A DNA stretch of 64,000 bases from Sclerodactyla briareus (taxonomy: Eukaryota; Echinodermata; Holothuroidea; Dendrochirotida; Sclerodactylidae). Under the pieces are notes generated by a model. It was not told the DNA's origin and searched no databases. It worked only from the letters and a program-made list of their open reading frames with translations. Below, piece by piece: positions 23,201 to 35,310 of the stretch (position 1 is its first letter; every line of letters begins with the position of its first letter). Location: contig JAODTK010003087.1 in assembly GCA_026419785.1 (NCBI GenBank), positions 121,738 through 185,737 on the forward strand, written 5' to 3'. The position numbers and the translations under genes are program-made.

Positions 23201-24142
23201 GTTTCCAAGAAACGTTTGGTGGGTAAATTAAATCGGGGCCTCCTTTAGACGTCCCAGCATCCAATTTTATTGTTGGATAAGAGTTATAAGAACGAGCCCT
23301 GATTCAACGCAACAATATTACAATCTTCAATCTTCAATAAAACCAAAACGGTACATCAAATAACAGCATAATATTTGTTTCATTTTATTTATTTCTAGTG
23401 CTGAGAGTACCTATTTAGTAATGTGGGTGCTGACATATTTCGGCAATTCTCTTGATACAATTAGTGATTACTTTCTTTATTGGGGGGGGGGGGGGGTGTT
23501 AGAGGAAGCCTCCATCATCACCGGTTGAGGAGGACGATTGCGGAGGGCAAACAAATCTTGATTGTTGAACGTGGCCTGTACGTATATATAGAATAAGCGC
23601 AGCTGAGGCTGGCGCCCTCATTTTTCTCTGGACCTTCACATTTAGAAGTCACAAAGATGAAATTGACACTGACTATTCGGGACTAATTCGGTTCCGAATG
23701 CAATGCGTTTTTTCTGGCTTCATCTGAGACGGAACTAAGTCTTAACGTTTCAAAATAGTGTATGGAGCTATTTGATACTTTAGTTGTTACCATTCTTTGG
23801 ATCGAAAAATGCCAATAGGAATAGATATGTATAAATTTCATTCGGGGAGCTTTTCCCTCCCTCCTAAAGATTATCGTCATTTCTCTTAACTGAATCCCAA
23901 CTAATGCAACGGGAACGTTTCCAATCCCTTTCTAGTCTATGTTCATGACTCAACACATTCACTAGCCGTTCACAGTTTCTTTTATCAGTTTACTGAAGAG
24001 GATCGCGGGTGCGTCTGACAGAAAAGGTTGTGGACTAAATTTCGTGTCTGGATGTAGAAACGTGAATGTGTAGTTTCTTCATACAAAATTTTATTCGAAT
24101 TCACTATGTGGTAGTGTTTGTAATTTCTTGAATAGTATGTCC

Positions 24143-24215
24143 ATAGATATATAGATAGATAGATAGTTAAATATATAGATAGATATAATAGATAGATAAT
24201 AGATAGATAGATAGA
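24143..24215 (+). repeat. (AGAT)n microsatellite
   Basis: An interrupted run of AGAT/TAGA units. Confidence 0.9.
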
Positions 24216-25315
24216 TGCTCATTCAGATTCAAACTGCTCCATGGTAGAATTGTCTCTTGGGAATACGGAACCATATGAAAAATGTAGAACCATCTTTGTG
24301 TTTTCTTTGCTTGGGCAATTTTTTTAGCCTGGATGGGGATGGCGCCTATCTTTTGGATCATTGTGATGGACGAAAGTCGTCTGAGGTCGACGGAGGTGCA
24401 CCATCGCTCACTCATCTCTCCGATCGAGGTTCCGGTAAAATTAGATGGAAAACCTCGTGACTGATTACACAGAATTCCTGTTGTTTTAATTCGTGAGGTC
24501 CTGTCCGATCGTATTTTGCGGACTATACCAGCCAATTTTATAGGTTGAGAGATAGTTACTTTTACTTTCAAGAATGGTGAAGGAGTTTTTCAATATCTTG
24601 CAATTTAGATTTTCTTCATTCATGATGTCATATCAACTGTGGATGAGTAAGTGACTTACAATATTGTAATGATAATTCCTTTGACGTGGCTCATAGGACG
24701 CCAAAAACGAGGAATGCATATAAAAAGAAGTGAAGAAGCAGATTTGAGAAAACTTGCCGATGCGGTAAGCCAAATCAATTTTGTTATTACGGTTGACATC
24801 CTCCCAGATTACTAGTATATCATACAAGCCGGGTAGTTGAATGTCCCACCATCCAAACCAATCTTTAACGTGCATCCAACAGTGTAAACCACTATTCAAT
24901 CTGATTGCTTTTCAATGGGTTCAGGAAACCAAGTAGCCCCCATCGAGGAACCCTAGCCCGACCTATCGTAGATGAGCACCTACCATCACTCGCCCTTCTT
25001 TCTCGATTTTTGTTCCGATGATATCGATGCAGGGGTGGTAACCATTCCCAAAATGCTCCCGGAACCGCCATCCTATGTCTTCTTCGAAAGAACGATCAGT
25101 GAACTCCGGATCCGACACTTCTCGGAACCTGTGGAGCGGAAATTCATGTCCGATGTGACGGCTCACAGCCGACCGCACCGAGACATTACTGCAAATATCC
25201 GGAATAGACCCCATGAAACCCTGAACCAATCACTGCATTACTGCGGAACCATTAAGTGAAGTGCAAGACCTCGCCCTTTTAGCAACGCAGTCAGCCACTT
25301 ATAGAAAACGTCTGA

Positions 25316-25385
25316 TGACTGATGGAATTCGAACTAGGATTGTTTGCATAAAAACCTACTGATATACCACTATGCTTTCTTAAAG
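25316..25385 (-). mobile_element. tRNA-like SINE head
   Basis: On the minus strand it reads AAAGCATAGTGGTATATCAG then CCTAGTTCGAATTCCATCAG. These are A-box-like (TAGTGGTATATCAGTAGG) and B-box (AGTTCGAATTCC) promoter elements at tRNA spacing. It does not fold into a clean tRNA and lacks the usual 3' end pairing, so a SINE head or tRNA pseudogene is more likely than a tRNA gene. Confidence 0.45.
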
Positions 25386-27482
25386 CCCCATTTGAGTGTC
25401 GGTACACGTGATGGACATATCCTCCAACTGTGACATCCTCGAAATGATATAACTGCCTTTTCTAAAAGGAAACCATTGGCTGAGGGAGTTTTCAACAAAT
25501 TAAGTTTGGAAAAATTCACTCGTGAGAGCTATAAGATCAGACCCTTCTCAATGAAGATGTGTCACTTGAGAAAATTTTGATCGCCCCTCTTGGTGCCATA
25601 CCATCTGGCGAGTTCATAGCCAGTAGCAATGTTTGCGAATGAGTCTTATTGCCATACAAAGGGAGCCTATGGATTATTTTTTCACGGCCAGTACTCATGA
25701 ACATCAGTGAGGCTAAAGTTGAATTGCTAGCGTTTGTTTGCGATCCGCCTCACGAGAGCACATAGGTATGAAGACGTGCACGCAATGTTTTTTGTTGAAT
25801 AACTATTCGAGAAAATGTCTGTTACTATCATCATGATGGAATAATAAGCCAATTCCGACATATTGTATACCAGCGGGCGGGAAGGCCTGCCCTGTATACT
25901 ATTTACAACAGAACACAGGGACTTTTTCTAATCAACTACCAAATTTGTAACCGGCGAAAACAGAGCCTGGTACACGTTCATTTCATTAATAGAACTATCG
26001 GGTACCCACAATTCAATATGCCATTATTTTGTTGTATTGTGTTATTTTGTCGTATCCGGAATGGGCCTATTTTTGAATCTTCTGTTACATCAACACCAGT
26101 TGTTTCATCATCAACGAAGCTGGTTCAATAAAATAATGACTGCTTTCTTTTAAGTCCGGTTACACGTGTTCAAAAACGTTGGGGCAGTATTCAGCACCTC
26201 GAAAGTTGGGCAGAAATTGTCAATCAATATCATCAATGCCATTCCCACTGATAAGCCATAGCCTAACATGAAATTTGCCTATCCGACTGATCATGCGGTT
26301 ACCCAACTTTTTGAGTGTTTGCTGACTACTTGCCAACCTTCCAATATTCGCCCAAGTTTGTTGAAAGTCAAGGTCCCCTCCGATAAGCAGCTTAAAAATG
26401 AACGGTTATAATAACGTTAATATAACTTCGTATAAGTTGTCGTAGACATTATGTTCGGAAACTTCGAAAAGAATGTGCAAAAGAATGTTAACGCTTTCAA
26501 TAATTAGTTAGTCCTCTCAGAAGCTGTGTTGAACGATACGGATAATATCTTTCTGTTGGTAATACATAAACGGAAATTTTCATAAGGTTGTCTATCATCT
26601 TGCACTCTGTATTCCTCATGATTTGCTAAAACACTCGAATAATTACTGGAGTCTCTTTCTTCATAATATGCGCGAACCTGTAGATGCTTTTTATCTGCTG
26701 GTAAACTATACGGGTTGTATGGGGGGGACGGTCATGAAAGCCTCTTTCTACTACTAGCCCTTCCTTCCCTCAAAAAAAACTTTAACGATCGATGCGTTCG
26801 ATTTGTTTTGGTAAAAAAGCAATGAGCGTCCATAACACGCACACCTACCCCACGCTAGATAGTCCAACACACTCATACGATCATTACAGATCAACACAAA
26901 AAAAAACAAAATCACAAAAAAAACGACAGTTCCTCTGGGCCCTCTCCTGGAACAAAGATCTTAAGTCATAGTCATAACATTCCAAAGTCGTCATGATCTT
27001 TATTACCTCCTTAATAATCTATGTATCCGCTATCCTCATTCCTTGACACAGGAAGCGCTATATATCACGCGCAGTATGAACTCTCCTGCCTACTCTGTTA
27101 TAGTCATCAGTCAGGGCCGTTTACGGCAACGTTTTTATTCTATTCATTTCTCCCTAACTCATAATACTGTCGAACATTCGGTTCAAGAACGAGCGAGCGT
27201 CACATCCAATCGGTTACACACGAACGCATGACATATACCCTGTCTCATACGACATTATGACGAGTGTGTCGTCAATGACCTTCGGCGGTCACTTAATAAA
27301 TACGAGTTGTATGCTGCTTCATGAATAAGTCTCACGCATCTGACTTATCTCCTCTGTGCTCCCTGTTTCTGTTTTTGATTATATATTCTAGGGATCACTG
27401 GTTCTGAGCTGTTCTCCGGGATTTGTTTTGAGCGAGTTCCTCTTTAAGATAGTCAATTTTATCATCCCTTCCTTTCTTGCAG

Positions 27483-27500
27483 CTGTCGGACTGGGTAACG
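27483..27500 (+). CDS. Microexon M1 (18 nt)
   Basis: An 18-nt exon between CTTTCTTGCAG and AACG|GTAAGG, phase 1-1. It adds A-V-G-L-G-N between split codons. The preceding intron end (GAGCGAGTTCC..TTTAAGATAGTCAA) is repeated before M2, so M1 and M2 arose by local duplication. It has the same phase and similar Gly/Leu content as linker L1. Assignment to the lectin gene is inferred from strand and phase. Confidence 0.55.
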
Positions 27501-27785
27501 GTAAGGGTAGGGGGGTTGAAAATTGGTTTTGAGAATTGAAAAAGAAAGAGATTTCAAACGTGGCTGGTTGGTGCAGCTGGGATGAGAAGATGAAAACCGG
27601 TTATCCGCTGCCTGCCTTGGGAGCAGAAAACAGTTTTTAGGAATCCATCGTGAAACAAACAACGACCCCATGCCACTTCCAAAGGCACCTGTGGACTTTT
27701 AGCTCGGAATTTTTCTTTGTGGGTTTGAGCGCGTCCCTATGGCCTCTAAGATAATCAATAATTTCAATCCTTTTTCTTTCGGCAG

Positions 27786-27809
27786 TTCCCTCGACCGGGC
27801 AATGGAACG
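27786..27809 (+). CDS. Microexon M2 (24 nt)
   Basis: A 24-nt exon between TTTTTCTTTCGGCAG and AACG|GTAAGT, phase 1-1, encoding V-P-S-T-G-Q-W-N. The upstream intron is a diverged copy of that before M1 (TTTGAGCGCGTCCC..CTAAGATAATCAA). It probably lengthens the spacer between lectin domains. Confidence 0.55.
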
Positions 27810-28313
27810 GTAAGTACAATGAGTGTCGTGGGTAAACGAAGCACTTTCAGACAAGTGGGCGGGAACGGGGTTGACAGCAGTAAGTGTAGGATACATAAAA
27901 CGAAAATACAGCATGCACTTACAAGTGGATGCTGCAAATTCTTTGGTCTTGAGCGAGGACTCAAGAACTACCATTTCCACCCCAAATATTTTCCGAAATA
28001 AGTCACGCATCATGCATGATGTGTGCAGTTGTCGTTTGAAGAAACCTTACTCAATTACTATGAATTTAGCCCGATTTGGATTTTTAGAAAATTGGAGCAT
28101 TCTATTGATTTCTTCATTCTTCATGTGAAATATTTCATATTTTCTGTAAAATGGTGTAAAATTTATGGAAAGCATTTAGTGTGGTTCATTCGTCTCATAA
28201 TTTAGATCATGTTTAGAATTAGATTTCTTCTACATAGGAAACAGTTATACCATCAGTTATATCATTTCCGAGAAATGTTTCATATATAAACTTGTGTTTT
28301 ACCCTGTAATTAT

Positions 28314-28518
28314 TTAGACAGTATGTGATTTATTATGCATGGAGTAATAAATGAGATGAAAAGAACCAACAACAACAGAGGACAATCCCTGGAGTTGCAT
28401 TATCTCATCGGCATCACCCAAAATTGAGTCTCCAGAAATTAAGAACCTCAGAAAATTACACTGCATGAAAATTGCATGGCGAAAGCTGTTTGAACAAGAG
28501 TCGGGCAATGTAAGTGCG
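28314..28518 (-). other. Open frame on minus strand with AATAAA, candidate exon
   Basis: From an AATCTAG acceptor-like site the minus strand is open in phase 0 to a TAA near 28314. AATAAA overlaps its end (28329-28334). It could be a terminal exon for the first exon at 28986-29286, which also ends in phase 0. The plus strand is open here too, ending at a GGCAAT|GTAAGT donor (28508). The amino acids are unrecognised and the acceptor lacks a pyrimidine tract. Confidence 0.22.
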
Positions 28519-28985
28519 CAGTGGTAGAGGACGGTCTAGATTCTGGTGTGGGTTTTCTTGGCCAAGTCTTGCAAGACGATCATTAATAACATGTGCAGTA
28601 AATATTTGCTGCAGTCGTTCTCAAATATTTTGCAAAAATCAGAGGTTAGGCTACATTTCTTCCCGGGTTTTCACTGCTGACGAGAGGAATGGCGGGGGGG
28701 GGGGGGGGGGCTCCAAACTTTATGAGGGCTTCATAAAAGCAGGCTTCCCCGTATGTACCTCACTATACCCCATTACTCTCAATGTCATTTTCCAAGATTA
28801 TTCCATTCATTTCCAACTATACTGGATTTTTTTTTTTGGGGGGGGGGAGGTCCACTATTCTTTTGCTTCCCCCCTGCCCCATCTCCATTTACCATCTGGA
28901 GCCTTTCATTTTCCTCAGGACTGTGCCGTCAATTTCTATTTTCTATGAGGAATAACACTGAATGGGGCAGCACACCACCTTACAC

Positions 28986-29286
28986 CTGATGTACATCCGC
29001 AGGGTCTCCTTCAAAAAATAGATCCATATTTTTCCTTCTTTGCAAATGTGGGGTTTAGCCTCCTTAGCTGATCCATTCTGCCCTTATCTGAAAGGATACA
29101 TTCGTCTGGCAATTGATTACAAATGAATCTGGCGGTATTTTCATGTATTTTCTCTCCAAAATATTCCCAGTCATAGATATGGATTTCATCTGTGCCAGTA
29201 TGTCTGGAGGTGTCTGCTGGCTTCAAGCAGCCATCAGTGCGAAACATCACTGGCCAGCTCAGAGTATGAGAATTTGTAGATGCCAT
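28986..29286 (-). CDS. Hypothetical protein, first coding exon
   Basis: On the minus strand an ATG preceded by an in-frame TGA opens a 100-codon exon. It starts MASTNSHTLSWPVMFRTDGC and includes HIYDWEYFGEKIHENTARFI and DECILSDKGRMDQLRRLNPT. The frame reaches a T-run (six T in ATTTTTTGAA). With five T it would continue SIFEGDPADVHQ and end at CAG|GTGTAAGG, a good donor in phase 0. So one homopolymer error is likely. Composition is mixed and protein-like, with no signal peptide, membrane segment or known domain. It lies inside the presumed lectin-gene intron on the opposite strand. A CCAAT/GC-box pair near 30001 could be its promoter. Function unknown. Confidence 0.5.
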
Positions 29287-30000
29287 GATGGGTTGGTTGT
29301 AGATTCAAAACGGAGGGTGGGAGTACATGATTAAAACTGCTCTGGGCTCAGGAGCAGGTCGTTAAGCTAAGGTTACAGGTGCCATTTTTGTCCAAAACAG
29401 TATTTATTTTGACTAAAATTTAGGGCCTATAGTACACTCAAGGTGAAGTTCGACAACTTGGCTAGGACGAGCTATACTCGCTATAGCCTAAACTGTTAAA
29501 GCCTGGCCTAGGCTAGCATGGCTGTTGCGTGAAAAGATGAAATAACTCCCCCGCCGCTAGCTGAACATAGGCCTAGGATAGGCCTAAATTGGCATGATTG
29601 TATGAACAATGTTTAGACGTGTCTACTTGGATGCATGAGATTAATGTTAGGAATTAGGGGCGGGTAGGGTTAGATTCCCAATTCAGATGTAGGCCTAAAT
29701 CCCAAATTCTGCTCAAAGTATGATATTCGAAAATGGGGCAGATAGGTCTCAAAATGACCCATTTCAGGCCTTGTATGTGGACAATGGCTTTGAGTTTGAC
29801 AACAGTGGGTTGAATGATAATTATTCTATTCAGGTTCGAACGTTTAGGGTCAGATTCTAATTCCAGATGTATTATGAATCTTATCGTTGCCAACTCCTAA
29901 ACCTAACCCTGACCTCCCAACCTTAACCCTCCCCTAATCCCGAAACCAGACAGTGTACACTAATCTCATCCATCCAGCTACCATGGGTATAAACAGTATC

Positions 30001-30016
30001 GCCCCGCCAATCAGCC
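30001..30016 (-). promoter_or_regulatory. Possible CCAAT box + GC box promoter
   Basis: On the minus strand this reads CTGATTGGCGGGGCGA, an inverted CCAAT box next to a GC box. This combination is typical of TATA-less promoters. It lies about 715 bp upstream of the minus-strand ATG at 29286. No splice link between the two has been shown. Confidence 0.28.
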
Positions 30017-30140
30017 ATGTTAGCCAGCCGACGTGATTGCTGCGTTGACACCGCCTCTGAGCTCAGCTCCAGGTTTGTCTTTCTCTGATTTGAATGATGT
30101 GGTACCTAACCAATGTTAAATCACTTGAATTCACACCTCA

Positions 30141-30245
30141 ACCCCCCTCCCCCCTTCCCCCCCTCCCCACACCTCAACCCCCCTCCCCCTTCCCCCTCCC
30201 TCTCCAACTCCCCCCTCTCCCCTCCCCCCTTCCCCCCCCCCCCTA
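30141..30245 (+). repeat. C-rich low-complexity tract
   Basis: Repeats of CCCCCTCCCC/CCTTCCCC over about 100 bp, a pure pyrimidine tract on the plus strand. Confidence 0.9.
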
Positions 30246-31109
30246 CTCAGTCATGCCTGGTATAGTCCATGGAGGTGGGTATTAAATGAGGGTTTTTCAA
30301 AAAAAATCTCCCGGTTCCACAGTATATAAACTTCACTATGTAAAATAAAATCTGTAGTCTGAGACTTTTTTTTTTGTCTTATTACAATTCACCTTTATGA
30401 CCATTCATCATCCAGTCCGCCAGATATTTTCAGAGAAAACCTGTGTGTTACACACTAATCCTCAATTTTTTTTCTCCTGAACGCAAGGAACGTCTATTTT
30501 GTTACTTCCTGCCTTGTTAGGAAATCTCAAATTATTCGGTATCGTTTTGTAATCACAGAAAATCTTGAACAACAGTGAGAAATGGGCAAAAATGACTCTT
30601 TTACTACAATAGTTCATAATGTGTTTCGTGACTATTCAGGAGTGTGTAACATTTGACCATGTTCGGCTAGCTCAAATTGGAGATATTTGGGAAAAACTAT
30701 CAGAAATCTGACGGAGACGCAAACCAATCACACACACTACCACACACCAACACACACGCACACACACAAACGGACACCTTTGTCGAGTGCACCCCATTGC
30801 TGGGTCACCCACACCCGTGTTCACCCCACCATAGGGTACCACTCAGTGGATATTTCTTAACTACCACTATTGTCACCACAGCAACTGATGTTATGGCACC
30901 CATCATCAGTATATATAGGTGAAATGGTACACTGACTACGATATCTCATTCCGCCCTTCTGCACCGATGAGATAAAAACAACAAAACCTTGTATCTGCAA
31001 ATCCTTTGGTCTTGAGCGAGGACAAAGAACTACCATGTCACCAAAAAATGTTTCCAAATAAGTCACGCATCTAACGATATTCAATTGTGTTTCTTTTTCT
31101 TTGGAGCAG

Positions 31110-31130
31110 TGGGATTGGCCTTTAGAGAAG
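31110..31130 (+). CDS. Microexon M3 (21 nt)
   Basis: A 21-nt exon between TTTCTTTTTCTTTGGAGCAG and GAAG|GTGAGT, phase 1-1, encoding V-G-L-A-F-R-E. The flank upstream (GGTCTTGAGCGAGGAC..AAATAAGTCACGCATC) repeats the one following M2 (27940-28010). This extends the duplicated microexon series. Confidence 0.58.
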
Positions 31131-31346
31131 GTGAGTTAAATATTAAGTTCTTGAGCAAAACGAAAGAAACCTCAGCAAATTCCTCGGGCTCTCAGCGAGG
31201 ATGGAGAACGATCAAGCCACTTCAAAATAAGTCATGCATCCGACTCACCTCCAAGAAAGCTTTAACTAAGTTTAGGATTTTCCTCCTATGGTTATGAGCC
31301 ACCCTAGCTTCTAACTATTTGAAATTGTATTTCTTTTTCTTCGCAG

Positions 31347-31370
31347 CTCTAGGATACGCCAATGGGAAAG
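31347..31370 (+). CDS. Microexon M4 (24 nt)
   Basis: A 24-nt exon between TTTCTTTTTCTTCGCAG and AAAG|GTGAGC, phase 1-1, encoding A-L-G-Y-A-N-G-K. It lies 216 bp after M3 and shares the TTTCTTTTTCTT acceptor tract and GTGAG donor. The intervening intron carries another CTCAGCGAGGATGGAGAAC..AAATAAGTCATGCATC copy. M3 and M4 are thus a tandem pair. Confidence 0.6.
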
Positions 31371-31696
31371 GTGAGCTGAAATTTATTCAAGATTCGCCAG
31401 GGATGGTTCGTACAACTGGGTAATTGAGGAGACGGGAGATATGGAAACCTCGCACCCTGTCTGTCAATTATATCTTCCAACTCTATCGACCTGCAGTATC
31501 GTTGCATAATGTGTACGACCCTATAACGGCTGTCACACCCAGAGTTTGTTCAGTTGCGTTTCGTCGTCTGATAATTCTTCAATTCGCAGATTATTTCTGA
31601 CCGTCAAAAGACGCATACTGGGATGATGTGATGGAAACTAAAAGTTCCTCAAAACTTCCTCAATTGGGCGAACGCGTGTTCGGTGGAGGGGGTTCG

Positions 31697-31996
31697 AGGC
31701 GCGCGCCACATGAACAAGAAAAGAGGAAAGAATAGGGAAAGAAAGAAGGAGGGAATGGAAGGGAAAGAATGCAGACGAAATAGGAGGAGGAGTAATGAGA
31801 AGAGGAGTAAGGGAGTGGAGGGAAGTAAGGGAGTGAACGGGGAAGAGAGAGAAGAAGACAAAAAGGGATGGAAGGGGGAAGGGGGGAGAAGAAATCGAAC
31901 AGTAGGAGACAAAAGGAAAGAAGAAGAGCAAGAGGGACAGAAAAGACCGAACAAGAGGGGAGGAAGCATGGAAAGGGAATATATGGGAAGAAGGTA
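31697..31996 (+). repeat. Purine-rich low-complexity tract
   Basis: About 300 bp of almost pure A/G on the plus strand (GGGAAGAGAGAGAAGAAG-type). It makes long Lys/Arg/Glu frames on the plus strand and Ser/Phe/Leu frames on the minus strand, none of them real genes. It may adopt triplex DNA. Confidence 0.9.
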
Positions 31997-32391
31997 AAAT
32001 GCCGGAAAGAACGAGTGGAAATGAAACATACCGCGTTGGAGACTACGCCGCACATGATGTACATGTATGGATGGGGAGCACTTGCTTCATGGTGTGTGGA
32101 GAAAACGAGGTTGACAGTACTGTCCCACAGGTTCGGGGTTCGGGGTGGGGGTGACAGGAAAAATAGTCTTTTGTCTTGCTAATACCAGAGGTAAACCCGC
32201 CGAAGATTTGAGCAGTCTGTATACAAAGGTCGATTAGGGGTACTGTTAATCCAGGAGACGTTGGAGCAATAAGAGTGTATCGTGTGTGATATCGTGTGAT
32301 ATCGTGTGTGTGGGTGTACTTCCCCTCTCCAATGTGCACAGTCGCCATAATCACTACTACTAAGCCCATTAATTCCTGATATCGCAGAAAA

Positions 32392-32812
32392 ACAGGAGGC
32401 GGATTAACTCAATCGATAGAGCTCCAGAATGCAAAACTGGTGATTGTGAGTTCGGAGCCCATTGGAAGCCCGAGGATGTTCCCGCAGTGCTGTTGGGCAA
32501 GGCATGTCTCCTGAAATGTCTCACGGCCACCCACGTGTCAAAAGTGTTTACCTTGTGAGGTGACTTGTGAAGAGTAGCGAAGGCCGTATGTGGCAGCCGG
32601 CCCTATTGGGAAGTCCCTCGGGGACACGATGAAGTGACGTACTGGAATGGTGCGTCGGGGGAGAACAAGCAAGAAGTGCGTGTTATGTAGCACGGGTACG
32701 ACAAGTTACTAATGATCAGGGGGTAATATCTGTCAGGCGCTTTGAGCATGTCTTCGACGTGGAAATAATGAAGCGCTATATAAGAACGAGATATTATTAT
32801 TTAACACATTAA
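32392..32812 (+). mobile_element. tRNA-derived SINE, full-length-like
   Basis: The head starts GGCGGATTAACTCAATCGAT with A box TTAACTCAATCGATAGAG and B box GAGTTCGGAGCCC at tRNA spacing. The body has GTTGGGCAAGGCATGTCTCC and ACCTTGTGAGGTGACTTGTG. The 3' end is GAAGCGCTATATAAGAACG followed by ATTATTATT, a LINE-derived type of SINE tail. A truncated relative is at 36565-36830. Confidence 0.85.
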
Positions 32813-33476
32813 ACAATACTGGGGAAAATAAACTGCCCTTGAGTCGAACCATTGCTCTGCATCTAAGCACGAAAGAATCGAATCTTTCTCCAGGAAAGTC
32901 GACCGACTTATCACATCATTTAATATACTAATTCAATCGTAGGAAACCATAACTGTCCGGAATCACAAACTGTTCATACTCGGGTTGAAATTTGAGGCAA
33001 AAATAATAATTCGAATATTCTGGGAATAGTATGGGGAAAATATTCAGTTTATAGTTGCCGGAAATAGACGCATTCAGGTTATCACTTATAAGAACCAGAA
33101 CCATAATCCAGTGTTAAATACTATATGAACTATGTTGTAATTTAGAATCATAAAGTTAAACGTAGAAGAAGATGGCGTAGCGAAGCACTAATGTGATGTT
33201 TCATTATTATAAAATTCACTACAATACCGTCAATGCCCGGGAACAATTTAAGCTTAGTTAGACACTATCTCAGTTTCTCTGGCGTGATGATTGTGCAGGT
33301 TTTATTAATAATTTCTAAACTCTTATACCAACCCGTACTAGGTCGGAGAGGGACGTATTGGGATATTGTCCGTACGTACTTCTTGTGTGCACTTGTTGTT
33401 GTTTTGAGTCAGAGGAATGTACGTAGCCATCACTGTGCATGTTGGTATGAATTCATGGTGATTTGATCCAGGTCGT

Positions 33477-33512
33477 CTTGTGAACACGATATAATAATAT
33501 CGTGTTCACAAG
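33477..33512 (+). repeat. Perfect 16-bp hairpin
   Basis: CTTGTGAACACGATAT, loop AATA, then ATATCGTGTTCACAAG: every stem base pairs. Nothing next to it identifies it as a terminator or small-RNA gene. It could be the junction of two element ends. Confidence 0.9.
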
Positions 33513-33617
33513 CAGGGCGGTGTCCTGAAGGCTCGAATCCAATCAAGCTGAAATTCGGCAGGCAGCTTCCTGATGTGAAGTACCGGAAAAAAATATGGGT
33601 TTCGTCGCGGACTTGCG

Positions 33618-33940
33618 TGGGTCATATTTGCTAAGCATGAGAAACTAGAATGGATGAAAAACTATACTTCAGCTATGTCAGCCGTAACCTTAACGGGCCC
33701 CAATGAGATGGATCACATTGCCATACTTGTAGGTTTAATGGATGAAATTCCCCTGTAACAAGTACATTACCTTTTTTTGCTGAACATGAGAAACTAGCGG
33801 AATGAAATTATACTTAAGCAATGTCAGCTCTTACCACGTAATTGGCACCACTTTGATGGATCCATTATACTAGTATGTTAACGGTTTGAAGGTTTCATGT
33901 AACAAGTACATGACCTTTTTTTTGGGGGGGGGGGTCAGGC
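33618..33940 (+). repeat. Two-copy tandem repeat, about 155 bp
   Basis: Unit 1 (33628-33780) and unit 2 (33781-33936) share CATGAGAAACTAG, TATACTT..GC.ATGTCAGC, GATGGATC, TGTAACAAGTACAT and a terminal ACCTTTTTTT. A third, weaker unit may follow to about 34040. Confidence 0.75.
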
Positions 33941-34602
33941 TAAAGTCAAGTATTTGTAAAAATGTTAAGTCAACAATGCTCAGCTTGATAAAGTGAGGAT
34001 CAGTCAATGAAATCACTACGCTTTCTAGCTCTCTTTTTTGAACAGTGTTTCATTTTGGTACTAGTTTAATACGTACCCCTTCGCATCGCTCTGTAATTTT
34101 GGGTATTTGTATTGGGAGCCTGATGATTCCTAATGCAGTTCATATTATGATGCTAGAAGGAATCCTAGAAGAACAGATTTTATGCGATAGCTCAGCGATT
34201 CTTCGAGGAATCAAGCTCACACTTGATACGTATTCCAGTCAGTTGTGTTGCTTGAAACACAAGTCATGCTGCGACCAACAGAGAGAAAAGGATGAAAACC
34301 TCGATTAGATTACAATACTTTGAGTATAAGTTGAGTATAAAATACTTTCTTGTGAGGAGTGCAAGAATTTTGTGCTCACTACGGAGCAGATACCGCACAT
34401 AACAGATGGATTAGAGGGAGGTCACTTTAATTATAGTAAATAGGGCAACGGTTACCATAGATCCCTTATTTCTCTTTATTCACTTCCAAAAATCGCTGTC
34501 TATTAATGAGTTACCAATATTTTAAAATCCACAGGTAATAATTATGTGAAGAACCAGTAGGGCATGCACTAACAATACAGTTTGACGTTTTTTTTTCCAC
34601 AG

Positions 34603-34661
34603 GATGCCCAAAGAGAAAATGTACCAAATTGAGGAAACAGGAGAAAACGACTTTAGATGGG
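34603..34661 (+). CDS. Small Cys-rich exon C1
   Basis: A 59-nt exon between TTTTTTTTCCACAG and GATGGG|GTAAGC. From phase 1 it reads GCPKRKCTKLRKQEKTTLDG with no stop. It resembles exon 62692 (E-C-A-E-K-E-K..S-C) in its opening Cys pair. It is one base short of phase 1-1, suggesting one indel in the last codons. The Lys/Arg-rich, Cys-containing segment probably lies in an extracellular spacer. Family unknown. Confidence 0.42.
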
Positions 34662-35196
34662 GTAAGCTGTCACTTTATGTTTAGGAAATGGAACTATGTA
34701 TTCGACAGCTGATAGCGCAGAGCTAAATGTTACTTTTGGCTTGAAAACCCATAAGGTAACCATAAATGGTAAGCTGGATTTATGATCTGATTTAGTTTGA
34801 TGCTCCACCAATTGGGTATTTACGTAAATGATATTTATCACTGTTAAATACATATAAAAGGAGATGAGTCAGAATGCAGCTGGAATGCAGCTATTTAAAA
34901 TTCATCCTGGGATTTTTAAATTCGATCATCAAATTCTGTATAATCTTGGGAAGCGCCTTCCGGGCAAAGAAGATTGAGAAAACATCGGTACAAATTGGAC
35001 TCATGAGAGATGGGCTATATGTCACCTTGCCCAATATCCAATTGTCTCTCATCCGTTGAACTTCTTATCCGACAGCAACAGGGCTTCAACCAAATAAATA
35101 ATTAGGAATATGGTATTATATGATTCTTCAAAGAAGTTTGGAGCGTCTATACAGTCATGCCAGTGGGCATGAGGATGTGCTCTGTGTGCGTGTGTG

Positions 35197-35230
35197 CTGG
35201 GTGTGTGTGTGTGTGTGTGTGTGTGCGTTG

Positions 35231-35266
<36 letters not shown>

Positions 35267-35310
35267 GTGTTTGTTGTGTGTGGTGTGTGTTGTGTGTGTG
35301 TGTGCTTGGC
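35197..35310 (+). repeat. (GT)n microsatellite
   Basis: A long, lightly interrupted GT run. The Cys/Val frames and His/Thr minus-strand frames across it are artefacts. Confidence 0.95.

Larger units (their letters stand above)
23280..27380. other. Long non-coding stretch, presumed intron
   Basis: I see no supportable exon here. It contains an AGAT microsatellite (24143-24215), a tRNA-like SINE head on the minus strand (about 25316-25385), and a G-run near 23485. Minus-strand frames at 24167-24571, 24633-24899 and 24963-25229 are open but not recognisable and lack consistent splice borders. Confidence 0.5.

Noticed and set aside
24167..25229. Three long minus-strand frames (88-134 codons)
   Set aside because: The first includes translated AGAT repeats. 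None has a recognisable motif, a shared phase or good splice borders.
25316..25385. Possible tRNA gene on the minus strand
   Set aside because: A and B boxes are present, but the acceptor-stem ends do not pair, so SINE head or tRNA pseudogene is preferred.
28514..28948. A 144-codon frame with a G-run
   Set aside because: It contains poly-Gly from a homopolymer and Phe/Gly from another, with no motif or splice logic.
31649..32182. Long open frames on both strands (100-134 codons)
   Set aside because: They arise from a 300-bp purine-only tract. Residues are Lys/Arg/Glu or Ser/Phe/Leu only, and no start or splice context is present.
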